DNA of 64,000 nt, from the NCBI GenBank assembly GCA_002011615.1, contig MTOH01000018.1, forward strand, positions 108,931 through 172,930, given 5' to 3'. The stretch comes from Candidatus Hydrothermus pacificus (GTDB lineage Bacteria; Hydrothermota; Hydrothermia; Hydrothermales; Hydrothermaceae). Positions within the stretch are counted from its first letter, which is position 1. The number at the start of each line of letters is the position of its first letter. The position numbers were made by a program, and so were the translations under genes. Positions 26,705 through 34,302 of the stretch are shown piece after piece. The notes under the pieces are model-generated. The model was not told the origin of the DNA. It searched no databases and was given only the letters and a program-made list of their open reading frames with translations.

Positions 26705-28258
26705 ATGAAAGCCCTTTTAAAAGATTTAAAGAAAATTATCCCTGAAAAAAGGATTTTATACGATAAAAGAAAAATTGTTTATAACTACGATGCAACAGGT
26801 CTTTATGGAAAAAATTCCCTTGTTTTATTCCCTTTAAATGAAAAGGAAATTTCAAAAATTTTAAAATATTCAAAAAAATACAATATCCCTGTTTACCCGA
26901 GAGGTGCAGGCACGGGTAAATCAGGGAATTTTATACCTCTTTATAATGGAATTGTCATATGTACCCTTTTAATGGATAAAATAAAGGAAATAAATTTTAA
27001 GGAGAGAAGGATTAAATCTCAGGCTGGTATTATAACAGAGAAAATTAAAAAAATCCTTGAGGAAAATAAATTCTTTTATCCTCCTGACCCCCAGAGCTAT
27101 GAAATTTCAAGCATAGGTGGAAATGTTGCAACAAATGCAGGAGGACCAAATTCTGTAAAATACGGAACAACAAAGGATTATGTTCTCTCATTAAAATTTG
27201 TAACAGCGGATGGAGAGATAATTAAAGCAGAAAAACCAACCCATAAATTTGTTATGGGATACGGTTTAAAGGACCTGCTTTGCGGTTCTGAGGGAACTCT
27301 CGGAATTATAACCGAGATAGATTTAAAGTTTTTACCCCTGCCTGAAAAAGAAGTATTTTACATTACAGAGGATTCACCCTGTAAGATAACAGAGGTTTTT
27401 AAAAATGGAATAATCCCTTCAAAGGCAGAACTTTTTGATGATAAAATTTTAATAGGAATTGATGACAAATTCAAAGAAAGTGAAAAGGTTTTTAAAAAAA
27501 TTTTTAAAAGGATAAAAAGGTTGAATAAAAGGGAAAAGAAAAGATATGAAAAAATAAGAAAAGAAAAGTCGGTTTCAATATGGAAGGAAAAAGGAGGGAA
27601 AATAAGTGTTGATGTATGTATCCCTTTGAGCAAAACGGGTGATTTTCTTGAATTTATCAGAAAATTTAAAAACAGGGTTTATATTTACGGACATCTTGGA
27701 AGCGGGAATCTGCACACAAATATTCTTTTTAATCCTGAAAATTTAAAAGAAAGAGAAGAAATATGGAAAACAAGGGAGAATGTAATAAATTTTGTTTTGA
27801 AAATTGGTGGAACATGTTCCGGTGAACACGGAACAGGTATTTTATACTCAAAATATCTGGAAAAAGAACTGGGAAAGAAAAATTATGAAATTCAAAAAAG
27901 TATCAAAAAAATTTTTGACCCGGGAAGTATTTTAAACAGAGGAAAAATCTTTGATAAAGGGAAAAACTTTGAGAAATTAAAAGCCCTTTATTTTGAAAAA
28001 AAGTTAGAGATTATAAAATTATGCACTCTGTGTGCTATCTGCAACAAAATCTGCCCTCTATTTGAAAAATATAAAAGAGAGGAAATTTCTCCGAGGGGAT
28101 TTGTGTTTTTCTACAATGCAGGATGCAGGATACAGGGTAAAAATTATAAAAGATACTTTGATTTTTGTCTCAGGTGTAAAAAATGTTTTAAGATATGTCC
28201 GAACGGGGTTAAAATTGGCGAGGTTATAAAAAAATTAAGGAAGGTGTGTTTTCCTTAA
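26705..28258 (+). CDS. FAD-linked oxidase fused to short 2x[4Fe-4S] domain (GlcD/D-lactate dehydrogenase-like)
   Basis: This 517-residue protein starts with a PCMH-type FAD domain (YPRGAGTGKSG near 61-71, SSIGGNVATNAGGPNSVKYG, CGSEGTLGIITE). It continues with a shortened FAD-oxidase C-terminal domain (GHLGSGNLHTNI, CSGEHGTG), as in glycolate oxidase GlcD and Dld2-type lactate dehydrogenases. It ends with eight cysteines in two clusters: C440xxC443xxC446xxxC450P and C488xxC491xxC494xxxC498P. These are two 4Fe-4S sites that in GlcF are followed by CCG domains, which are missing here. The likely role is oxidation of a 2-hydroxyacid with electron exit through the clusters; the substrate is unknown. 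The 3' end overlaps the FakA fragment on the other strand by 24 nt. Confidence 0.85.
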   Translation: MKALLKDLKKIIPEKRILYDKRKIVYNYDATGLYGKNSLVLFPLNEKEISKILKYSKKYNIPVYPRGAGTGKSGNFIPLYNGIVICTLLMDKIKEINFKERRIKSQAGIITEKIKKILEENKFFYPPDPQSYEISSIGGNVATNAGGPNSVKYGTTKDYVLSLKFVTADGEIIKAEKPTHKFVMGYGLKDLLCGSEGTLGIITEIDLKFLPLPEKEVFYITEDSPCKITEVFKNGIIPSKAELFDDKILIGIDDKFKESEKVFKKIFKRIKRLNKREKKRYEKIRKEKSVSIWKEKGGKISVDVCIPLSKTGDFLEFIRKFKNRVYIYGHLGSGNLHTNILFNPENLKEREEIWKTRENVINFVLKIGGTCSGEHGTGILYSKYLEKELGKKNYEIQKSIKKIFDPGSILNRGKIFDKGKNFEKLKALYFEKKLEIIKLCTLCAICNKICPLFEKYKREEISPRGFVFFYNAGCRIQGKNYKRYFDFCLRCKKCFKICPNGVKIGEVIKKLRKVCFP

Positions 28259-28459
28259 ATTAATTATTTTACCCAGTTTTTCAATTTCTTGCATAACTTT
28301 TTTCTCTGAATAAGTATGGATATGAATCTTGTAATAATCACCCATCTCTCCTATAACAAGAGAATTACCAAGATTTTCAAGAATTCTTTTGATTTTCTCT
28401 TTTTTAAGACTTCCCTTTTCTATTATCGCCTCTATCTCCATATGTTTCATAGCATTCAA
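28235..28459 (-). pseudogene. detached C-terminal part of FakA-like (DAK2) protein
   Basis: The 74-residue frame starts at a TTG (28457-28459); an ATG lies at 28450. It contains LENLGNSLVIGEMGDYYKIHIHT, which matches the segment after the DAK2 domain in FakA/YloV proteins (LxxxGDSLVVxxD..VKVHVHT). It lies one base out of frame with the DAK2 gene and overlaps it by 56 nt. No Shine-Dalgarno precedes any of its starts. Either it is translated by re-initiation inside the upstream gene, or a one-base insertion has broken a single gene of about 265 codons. The FakA C-terminal (DegV-like) domain is not found. Confidence 0.6.
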
Positions 28460-29030
28460 CTATCCCCTTAAATATGTAATAAAATCCGTATGCTCCTGCA
28501 TCAGGAACATTTTTTTCCCTTAATTCTTGAAGCATCTCCTTTGTTCTCAAAACAGCCTCTTCACCGTTCTTTAAAGAGAACTTCAGAGTATCAACAAATC
28601 CATCTCCCTTTGAGAGAGATTTTTTAAGAGCTTTTTCTGTTTCCTTTATTGCGGTTAAAATTGTCCCTTCAAGTGGCTTGCTAACAGCATCATAAGCTCT
28701 TTTTCTTCCTGTTTCAAAGGCCTTTACAAATATTTCAGGGTCAATCTTGTTTTTACCATCCAGTTCTCCAAGAAAACCTGAAAAAAATTGTGATATTATA
28801 AGACCCGAGTTTCCTCTTGCAGTAAAGAATGTTTTTTCAGCAAATTTCTTTAAAAAATGGGGAGATGTATCTTTTATCTCCTTGATTGCCTGATTTAATG
28901 TTTCAAAAAGATTATCACCGGTATCGTTATCCTCTACAGGAAAAACATTTATATTATCAAGAAATTTCTTTTTCTCCCTTAAATACTTTACTGCCCTTTT
29001 TATCCCCGTTATAAGAACATCGCTATTCAT
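28404..29030 (-). CDS. fakA: DAK2-domain protein, fatty-acid kinase FakA N-terminal part
   Basis: This 208-residue product carries the DhaL/DAK2 ATP-binding domain: NINVFPVEDNDTGDNLFETL (the usual NVFPVPDGDTGTNM, with GD changed to ND), ARGNSGLIISQFFSGF, KPLEGTILTAIKE and DAGAYGFYYIFKGIVE. In FakA the acidic residues of the DTG loop hold ATP-Mg. The reading frame ends with a hydrophilic tail (DRGDNRKGKS) that looks like out-of-frame sequence, and the expected continuation is in the adjacent frame (28235-28459). It overlaps the DegV/FakB gene by 8 nt. FakA phosphorylates the fatty acid bound to FakB. Confidence 0.8.
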   Translation of the reverse strand: MNSDVLITGIKRAVKYLREKKKFLDNINVFPVEDNDTGDNLFETLNQAIKEIKDTSPHFLKKFAEKTFFTARGNSGLIISQFFSGFLGELDGKNKIDPEIFVKAFETGRKRAYDAVSKPLEGTILTAIKETEKALKKSLSKGDGFVDTLKFSLKNGEEAVLRTKEMLQELREKNVPDAGAYGFYYIFKGIVECYETYGDRGDNRKGKS

Positions 29031-29874
29031 CTATATAAAAGGAAAATCCAAAGGCATACCTGCCAACCGCTGAAAGGGTAACAGGTGTCATCCTTGCAAT
29101 CCACTTATTTTTAATTTCAAAATCATTTTCTATTAATTCCTCAAGGTCATAAATAAACCTCTTTTCTGTTGAGTAAAAATACATTATGCTTATTCTTTTA
29201 TTTTTTGTTTTTTCTTTTAAAAAGTTAATCATGTATTCTAATGCCTTACTTTTTTCCCTTGCAAATTCTATTATATGAATTCCTTCTCCTATTAACGCAA
29301 GGACAGGAAACCCTCCTCTTGATCTCAAGAATTTTACAAAGTAATCAGGATTTTTAAAAAATCTTTTAAGTCCTTCTATTGGTCTTATCTTTATTAATCT
29401 ATGGCTTTCCGGGACAGCCATTACAGCATAACTTTTTTGAGCAGATTCAGCAATTACCTTTGCCACTTTTTGAATTGTTGTTCTCTTTTTGCTCTCATAA
29501 TATCTTATTCCCCTCATAATTCCTATCCCGCAGGCAGGTCCTGCACTTTTTGAATCAACAACAACAACATCTATTCCTTCCTTCCTGGCCATTTTTGAAG
29601 CAGTTATTGCAGAATTTATAACCCCTGAAATTTTGGAGGAAACATGAACAGAAATCACTTTATCATTCTTATATTTCCTGTAAACTTCAAGAAAAATTGC
29701 AGGAGAAGGCATTCCTGTCTTAAAATATTTGCCTTCCTCTATTGCCCTTAAAATTTCATTATGGCCCGCACCTGTATAATCCCTTTTACCGCAGGTAAGC
29801 CTCAACGGGATAATTTCTACATATTCAGAAAATTCTTCTGGAATTATAGTGCTTTCATCAGTTACAATTTTCAT
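29023..29874 (-). CDS. fakB: DegV-family fatty-acid-binding protein (FakB)
   Basis: This 283-residue DegV-fold protein starts with KIVTDESTIIPEEF and has the DYTGAGHNEI...FKTGMPSPAIF segment and SVHVSSKISGVINSA (the fatty-acid carboxylate loop, usually ISSKLSGTY.SA). DAK2/FakA follows with an 8-nt overlap, the classical FakB-FakA pairing. FakB presents a fatty acid to FakA for conversion to acyl-phosphate, the substrate of PlsY (present at 5922-6494). The final residues (PVTLSAVGRYAFGFSFY) match the family ending with 'GPGALGVGFY'. Confidence 0.88.
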   Translation of the reverse strand: MKIVTDESTIIPEEFSEYVEIIPLRLTCGKRDYTGAGHNEILRAIEEGKYFKTGMPSPAIFLEVYRKYKNDKVISVHVSSKISGVINSAITASKMARKEGIDVVVVDSKSAGPACGIGIMRGIRYYESKKRTTIQKVAKVIAESAQKSYAVMAVPESHRLIKIRPIEGLKRFFKNPDYFVKFLRSRGGFPVLALIGEGIHIIEFAREKSKALEYMINFLKEKTKNKRISIMYFYSTEKRFIYDLEELIENDFEIKNKWIARMTPVTLSAVGRYAFGFSFYIDE

Positions 29875-30635
29875 TTTTTAATGTAATACCCTTCTTTATC
29901 AACCTCCTCTCTTAAAATTATAAGTTCCTCTTCTGTAGGATGTTTTGTTTCCTCCAAGGGTTCCTTAATCAAGAGTTCAAAACCTGTATTTTTAAGCACA
30001 TCTTCAAGCTTAACACCGGGATGAAGGGAAATCAGCCTCATTTTCTTCGTTTTTTCATCAAAGTCTAAAACAGCAAGGTCTGTAACCACTCTGTAAGGAC
30101 CCGTCTCCTCAGGGAGACCTGCTTTCTCTCTTGCATCAGGCCCTGTTAAATAGCCCGGAGTTGTTATAAAATCGACTTTCGGGAGAAACCTTTTTTTCTC
30201 ATGCTTCATTATAATAATGGTTCTCCAGCAAAGAGAGCCAACATCATTACCCCCTCCACTTCCCGGGAGCCTGACTTTGGGCTTTTTATGTTCTCCGATA
30301 ACTGTTGTATTTAAATTTCCATATGGGTCAATCTGGGCACCGCCCAGGAATCCATAATCTATAAATCCTCTCTGAGCGGTTTCCATTATATCACATATTC
30401 CTGTGGCACAAAGTGCTTTATAAAAGGTTCTTGCTTCTCCAACCGCTCTTGGCAATTTTTCAAGTATTGCTCCTATGCCTCCAAATTCAAAAATAGGAAT
30501 TAAATTTGGTGCATGGGTTTTTTGGGCAAGGGAGGCTGCAAGCATGGGAATACCCGTTCCTATAAAACATGTTGAATAATCCTCCATAAGTCTTGACGCA
30601 ACACATATCATAAGTTCTGTCTTTGAATATTCCAT
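29871..30635 (-). CDS. CoA-transferase subunit B (GctB-like)
   Basis: This 254-residue subunit of a family-I CoA-transferase resembles glutaconate CoA-transferase subunit B. EFGGIGA at about 50-56 carries the likely catalytic glutamate (Glu50). FLGGAQIDPYGNLNTTVIG and LPGSGGGNDVGS are the usual nucleotide-loop features. It overlaps fakB by 4 nt downstream and follows subunit A after 2 nt. Acid and CoA donor cannot be deduced. The run CoA-transferase-FakB-FakA may be one transcript and suggests acid activation or lipid salvage as a theme. Confidence 0.88.
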   Translation of the reverse strand: MEYSKTELMICVASRLMEDYSTCFIGTGIPMLAASLAQKTHAPNLIPIFEFGGIGAILEKLPRAVGEARTFYKALCATGICDIMETAQRGFIDYGFLGGAQIDPYGNLNTTVIGEHKKPKVRLPGSGGGNDVGSLCWRTIIIMKHEKKRFLPKVDFITTPGYLTGPDAREKAGLPEETGPYRVVTDLAVLDFDEKTKKMRLISLHPGVKLEDVLKNTGFELLIKEPLEETKHPTEEELIILREEVDKEGYYIKK

Positions 30636-30637
30636 TT

Positions 30638-31609
30638 CTACCTCCCTGTTTTTTGTTTTATCAGCTCCATCAATCTTTTTGTTCCCACTTTTTCAAGATA
30701 ATCCTCATGATTTTTACAGGAATATATCCATTCATCAAGGTATTCCTTTGTTCCTTCTTCTGTTTTGAACTTCTGGAGCATCGTTTTAAGATGTTCTTCA
30801 TCCCTTTCATATAAATAAGCCATTTCACCGGGATGCGAGCCGAAGGGAGCATGCACAACAGCATCCACGAGAAAATAGGGAATACACGTTCTTTCTGGAT
30901 ATCTTCTTATTTCCTCTGCTGGAACTATCTCCTCTGCCGAAACAATTAACCTTTTTGAAGCCCTTGCCATCTCAATTGCAAATCCTGAAATTCCCTCAAT
31001 TACACAGTTCCCGTATTCATCAGCCTTATGCACATGTATAATACCCACATCAAGTATCAGAGCGGGTAAAAGACATACCTTCATTCCTGTAAAGGGACAT
31101 TTAACAACCTTTGCAGCAGAGTAGTTGAATGTATCTGTTCCGAGCATGCTCCTCACAGGTATAAACGGAACACCCATTGCAGTCGCTTTAAATCTCCATG
31201 ACATACCTGCATTTGACCATTCTGAGACACGAACTCTTCCTGATTCGCATGTTCTTCTCAAAACAGGAGATAGGCCGAGAACTTCGTATCCCACATAGGT
31301 AATATCAAGAGTATCAACAAGGTCTGCTGCAAGAAGAAAATCTATCTCCATAAGTCCTTGCCCTGCAAGTCTTAAATTCTTTTTCCCCTGTCTTACTATC
31401 TCCCTTACAATTGACATAGGAGCTCTTACAGTGCCATAAAGTTCAAACCCTATATAATCTCCATCTTTGATGAACTTCTCAACTGCTTCTTTTTCACCCA
31501 TGAGTTTCGGGGAAAAAGCCCTGTTTTTTTTATCCCTTACAAATTTTCTGAACTCTTCAATATCAGGTTTCTGAAAGAGTTCACCCTTTCCTTCAAAAAC
31601 AATTTCCAT
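30638..31609 (-). CDS. CoA-transferase subunit A (GctA-like)
   Basis: This 323-residue partner of the preceding subunit B has the GctA length and layout: an N-terminal strand-rich segment ending DGDYIGFELYGTVRAPMS, GQGLMEIDFLLAADLVD, IHVHKADEYGNCVIEG, and a C-terminal HAPFGSHPGEM. In this family subunit A helps bind CoA, while the glutamate nucleophile is on subunit B. An AAAGGGGG site is about 5 nt before the ATG, and a TTGAAT-18-TATAAT promoter lies upstream at 31632-31661. Confidence 0.88.
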   Translation of the reverse strand: MEIVFEGKGELFQKPDIEEFRKFVRDKKNRAFSPKLMGEKEAVEKFIKDGDYIGFELYGTVRAPMSIVREIVRQGKKNLRLAGQGLMEIDFLLAADLVDTLDITYVGYEVLGLSPVLRRTCESGRVRVSEWSNAGMSWRFKATAMGVPFIPVRSMLGTDTFNYSAAKVVKCPFTGMKVCLLPALILDVGIIHVHKADEYGNCVIEGISGFAIEMARASKRLIVSAEEIVPAEEIRRYPERTCIPYFLVDAVVHAPFGSHPGEMAYLYERDEEHLKTMLQKFKTEEGTKEYLDEWIYSCKNHEDYLEKVGTKRLMELIKQKTGR

Positions 31610-31631
31610 AAAACCCCCTTTTGATGTTTTA

Positions 31632-31661
31632 ATTATAAATCAATTAGAGGTTGAAATTCAA
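31632..31661 (-). promoter_or_regulatory. promoter of CoA-transferase operon
   Basis: On the minus strand TTGAAT (31661-31656), 18 nt and TATAAT (31637-31632). The predicted transcript has a leader of about 17 nt with a good ribosome site. It overlaps the divergent acylphosphatase promoter at 31651-31680, so the two -35 boxes share bases. Confidence 0.65.
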
Positions 31662-31680
31662 TGAATTTTTATGTTAAAAT
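31651..31680 (+). promoter_or_regulatory. promoter of acylphosphatase gene, predicted leaderless
   Basis: TTGAAA (31651-31656), 18 nt, and TAAAAT (31675-31680), 7 nt before the ATG at 31688. No Shine-Dalgarno precedes that ATG. An upstream in-frame ATG at 31661 lies between the promoter boxes and could not be on the mRNA, which favours the start at 31688. Confidence 0.6.
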
Positions 31681-31687
31681 TTTTAAA

Positions 31688-31966
31688 ATGAAAAAGAAAG
31701 TTCATGTCTATATTTCAGGAAGGGTTCAGGGTGTGTTTTTCAGGGCTTTTACCCAGGAAAGGGCAGAGTTCTATGGAATAACGGGCTGGGTAAAAAATCT
31801 CCCTGATGGAAGGGTTGAGGCGGTTGCTGAAGGAGATGAAGAGGTTTTAAAGGAATGGATAAAGGATTTATGGAAAGGACCACCTGCTGCAAGGGTTGAT
31901 AATGTGGAAGAAATATGGGAAGAGCATAAAGGAGAGTTTAAAAGGTTTGAGATAAGATACTGGTAA
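31688..31966 (+). CDS. acyP: acylphosphatase
   Basis: This 92-residue enzyme hydrolyses acyl-phosphates. The phosphate loop SGRVQGVFFR at 10-19 contains the catalytic Arg19, and Asn37 lies in GWVKN; both active residues are present. GRVEAVAEG and the C-terminal FEIRYW are standard. I start at 31688 rather than 31661 because family members begin just before the first strand (KKVHVYISG) and because the promoter lies over the longer start. It is interesting next to FakA/FakB, whose product is an acyl-phosphate, although acylphosphatase specificity is broad. Confidence 0.95.
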   Translation: MKKKVHVYISGRVQGVFFRAFTQERAEFYGITGWVKNLPDGRVEAVAEGDEEVLKEWIKDLWKGPPAARVDNVEEIWEEHKGEFKRFEIRYW

Positions 31967-32009
31967 TCTCACCTCCTTTTCCCCATCGACCAATTTACTC
32001 ATTTCTCCA

Positions 32010-32039
32010 TTGACTTTCTCATGCATTATGGTCTATAAT
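32010..32039 (+). promoter_or_regulatory. promoter upstream of membrane protein-regulator pair
   Basis: TTGACT (32010-32015), 18 nt and TATAAT (32034-32039). Predicted start is near 32046, so the transcript includes the short frame from ATG 32073 and the in-frame amber codon at 32121. Confidence 0.65.
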
Positions 32040-32072
32040 ATAAACCAGTTTTCAATATAAACAAGAGGGAAT

Positions 32073-32123
32073 ATGGAACAAAAAGTAGAAAAGATGATAA
32101 AAAATAAGTGGTTTGTTACCTAG
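32073..32123 (+). other. short open frame ending in an amber codon, in frame with the membrane-protein gene
   Basis: ATG at 32073 opens a 16-codon frame (MEQKVEKMIKNKWFVT) ended by TAG at 32121-32123. The same frame continues uninterrupted into the membrane protein starting at GTG 32145, so only this one stop separates them. The charged N-terminal helix would be a natural beginning for the membrane protein. It may be a nonsense-mutated N-terminus, a leader peptide, or a readthrough site. The AGGAGG overlapping the TAG (32122-32127) could serve re-initiation. Confidence 0.45.
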
Positions 32124-32144
32124 GAGGACGGTATAAGTGACCTT

Positions 32145-32687
32145 GTGATATCCTTCTTCTTTTTCATTTATTCAATCCTGTATTTCCTTCTTCATTCAGA
32201 AAAAATAATGTCAAACACTCTTTTAAATGCCCTTTTTATCTTTATATTTTTCTTAACTTTTCTGTTTCAGATTTTCTATTCAAAAAGATTGATAGACTTT
32301 TTGAGGAAGGGATTTGTATTCCCGAAAACAGGATATTACGAGCCCATAGAGAGCCCTTTTGTTTATGGGATAGTTATTTTACTGGCAGTTTTACTTTCCA
32401 TGGGTTTACTGGTTTTTCACAAAATAAATTTAAGTCTCCCTGTTATTCTAATCATAGACATTGCCGTCATTTTAAGAGGAATATCAACAAGAAACCTATA
32501 TTTGCTGTGGATAATACCCTTCTCCCTGGTCCCCGTGTTCATAAGAACAGATATGGATACAAAACTCTCAGTTGTATTTTTAATCTTCGCCACGCTCTTT
32601 TTAATTGAAGGTCTTTTTCTTTACTCAAAGAATATAAAGGGAATCAAAAATGGAAAATATAAAAAAGATAAACAGAATAATTCATGA
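32145..32687 (+). CDS. small multi-pass membrane protein paired with a winged-helix regulator
   Basis: This 180-residue product has about five or six membrane spans and a basic tail (KYKKDKQNNS). I recognise no family. The start is uncertain. The GTG at 32145 is 17 nt from AGGAGG; a GTG at 32137 is well spaced from it but gives only GTG-ACC-TTG-TGA, which stops in overlap with 32145. Upstream the same frame is open to ATG 32073 except for one TAG. The next gene overlaps by 38 nt. A membrane protein followed by a small HTH protein suggests a co-regulated pair. Confidence 0.6.
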   Translation: MISFFFFIYSILYFLLHSEKIMSNTLLNALFIFIFFLTFLFQIFYSKRLIDFLRKGFVFPKTGYYEPIESPFVYGIVILLAVLLSMGLLVFHKINLSLPVILIIDIAVILRGISTRNLYLLWIIPFSLVPVFIRTDMDTKLSVVFLIFATLFLIEGLFLYSKNIKGIKNGKYKKDKQNNS

Positions 32688-32964
32688 GCCATCAAGACTT
32701 TTAATAATGGCTGTCCTGATAAGCGTGAAAGAAGCTGATTTTAAATATCTTCTATTAAAAACAGGGCTTACAAAGGGAAACCTATCAGTTCATTCAGAAA
32801 AACTTGAAAGGGCAGGATTTATAAAGATAGAGAAAAAATTTGATGGGAAAAAACCTAAAACAATTTACAGGATAACTGATAAGGGTATGGACGTTCTTAA
32901 AAAATACTTAAGATTAACAAAAGATTTTATAAAGAATTTAGAGGAGAAAAAAGGTATGATTTAA
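32650..32964 (+). CDS. winged-helix transcriptional regulator (HTH_34/ArsR-MarR-like)
   Basis: This 104-residue DNA-binding protein has the pattern RIIHEPSRLLIMAVLI, LLLKTGLTKGNLSVHSEKLERAGFIKIEKKF (recognition helix region about 41-62), and KTIYRITDKGMDVLKKY (wing and C-terminal helix). This is typical of the small winged-helix family that regulates an adjacent membrane protein gene. No metal-binding cysteines are seen, so a metal-sensing ArsR role is unlikely. It overlaps the upstream membrane gene by 38 nt and is probably translated from the same mRNA. The ligand is unknown. Confidence 0.85.
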   Translation: MENIKKINRIIHEPSRLLIMAVLISVKEADFKYLLLKTGLTKGNLSVHSEKLERAGFIKIEKKFDGKKPKTIYRITDKGMDVLKKYLRLTKDFIKNLEEKKGMI

Positions 32965-33007
32965 CTAAATTTTATCTTAAAAAACCTGAAATTTTTTTAA
33001 ATCCTGT

Positions 33008-33037
33008 TTGACTTTTATTTTTTTAAATTCATAAAAT
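33008..33037 (+). promoter_or_regulatory. promoter of first polysaccharide-locus glycosyltransferase
   Basis: TTGACT (33008-33013), 18 nt and TAAAAT (33032-33037). Predicted leader is about 17 nt and holds AGGGG about 8 nt before the ATG at 33061. Confidence 0.6.
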
Positions 33038-33060
33038 AAAAACATCAACAGGGGTGCTTA

Positions 33061-34302
33061 ATGAGGATACTTTTTATATGCAATCAATTTCCCTATCCTC
33101 CACTCTCAGGTATGAGAAGAAAAATTTTAACCTTTGCAAAGTATTTAAAAAAAGGGGGAGATGAAATCTATCTTTTCAGTCTCACACCTCCTGAGAGAGA
33201 TTTTGAAAATCATCTTTTTAAAGAAATAATTATTGCAAAAACACAGGGATGTATCAGCAAATCAAAACATGTGCTCAGGTATTTTTTAAAAAAACCCATT
33301 CAGATTTCCATGTATATTGCCCCGGAGAATATAAGGATGTTGAAAAGGTATATAAATAGAATAAAACCTGATGCAGTTTTTATAGACTATATAAGGTCAG
33401 GCGATTTTGGAATAAACATAAATTTACCCAAAATAATAAATTATGATGACCCGCAATCCTTGAAATTCAGCAGAATGAAAGAATTTCTGAGTGAAATAAA
33501 AAATCCCTTTGGAGAGGGAATAAATTTCATACCAGAGGTCTTAAAGAAATTGTTGTGCTTAAAACCATGCAAAAAATTAATCTTAAGTTATGAGATAAAC
33601 ACTTTGAGAAAATATGAAACAAGAATTTCTAAACACTACCCTGTGATACTTACCAATTCCATCGAAGATGCCAGATATCTCAGGAAAAACGGTGTAAAAA
33701 ACATAGACTTTTTACCCCCTCTCATAGACAGAGAATATTATCTTCCAAAATTAAAAGCACAGAAAGAAAATATAATAACCTTTATAGGTAAAATGGACTA
33801 TCCACCAAACCCTCACGCGGTCGAGCATTTCACCAATAAAATATTACCTGAAATTAAAAAATACCAGAAAAATAGCCTTGAATTCAGGATAATAGGAGCA
33901 AATACACCATCATGGCTTCATAATATATGCAATTCCTGTGAAGATATAAAAATTATAGGCGAGGTTGAGGATATAAGACCCTATCTTCAGGAAAGCACTG
34001 TTTTTGTGGCACCTTTAAAGTTTGGAACAGGAATAAAAGTAAAAATAATAGAAGCAATGGCATCAGAAGTCCCTGTTGTGACAACAAGTGTGGGCATTCA
34101 GGGAATGAGAGTAAAAAACGGGGTTCATGCCATTGTTGAAGATGAGCCTGAAAAATTTGCAAGGGGTGTGATAAAATTACTTAACAACAGGGATTTAAGG
34201 AAAAAAATCGCAAGAGTTGCTAAAAAGTATGTTTTTGAAGAGTTTAACGCTGAAAAATATGTAAAAAACATAAGAGAGTATCTAAAGGACAATCAAAAAT
34301 AA
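33061..34302 (+). CDS. GT4-family glycosyltransferase
   Basis: This 413-residue retaining glycosyltransferase has the GT-B fold. The N-terminal acceptor half begins ILFICNQFPYPPLSGMRRK. The donor half has FIGKMDYPPNPHAVEHF, RIIGANTPSW, APLKFGTGIKVKIIEAMASEVPVVTT and GVHAIVEDEPEKF; the E(x7)E-type region is KIIEAMA. This 'DYPPN...' type is common in exopolysaccharide loci. It ends 10 nt inside the convergent 34293 gene. Closely similar in design to the gene at 53130. Confidence 0.85.
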   Translation: MRILFICNQFPYPPLSGMRRKILTFAKYLKKGGDEIYLFSLTPPERDFENHLFKEIIIAKTQGCISKSKHVLRYFLKKPIQISMYIAPENIRMLKRYINRIKPDAVFIDYIRSGDFGININLPKIINYDDPQSLKFSRMKEFLSEIKNPFGEGINFIPEVLKKLLCLKPCKKLILSYEINTLRKYETRISKHYPVILTNSIEDARYLRKNGVKNIDFLPPLIDREYYLPKLKAQKENIITFIGKMDYPPNPHAVEHFTNKILPEIKKYQKNSLEFRIIGANTPSWLHNICNSCEDIKIIGEVEDIRPYLQESTVFVAPLKFGTGIKVKIIEAMASEVPVVTTSVGIQGMRVKNGVHAIVEDEPEKFARGVIKLLNNRDLRKKIARVAKKYVFEEFNAEKYVKNIREYLKDNQK

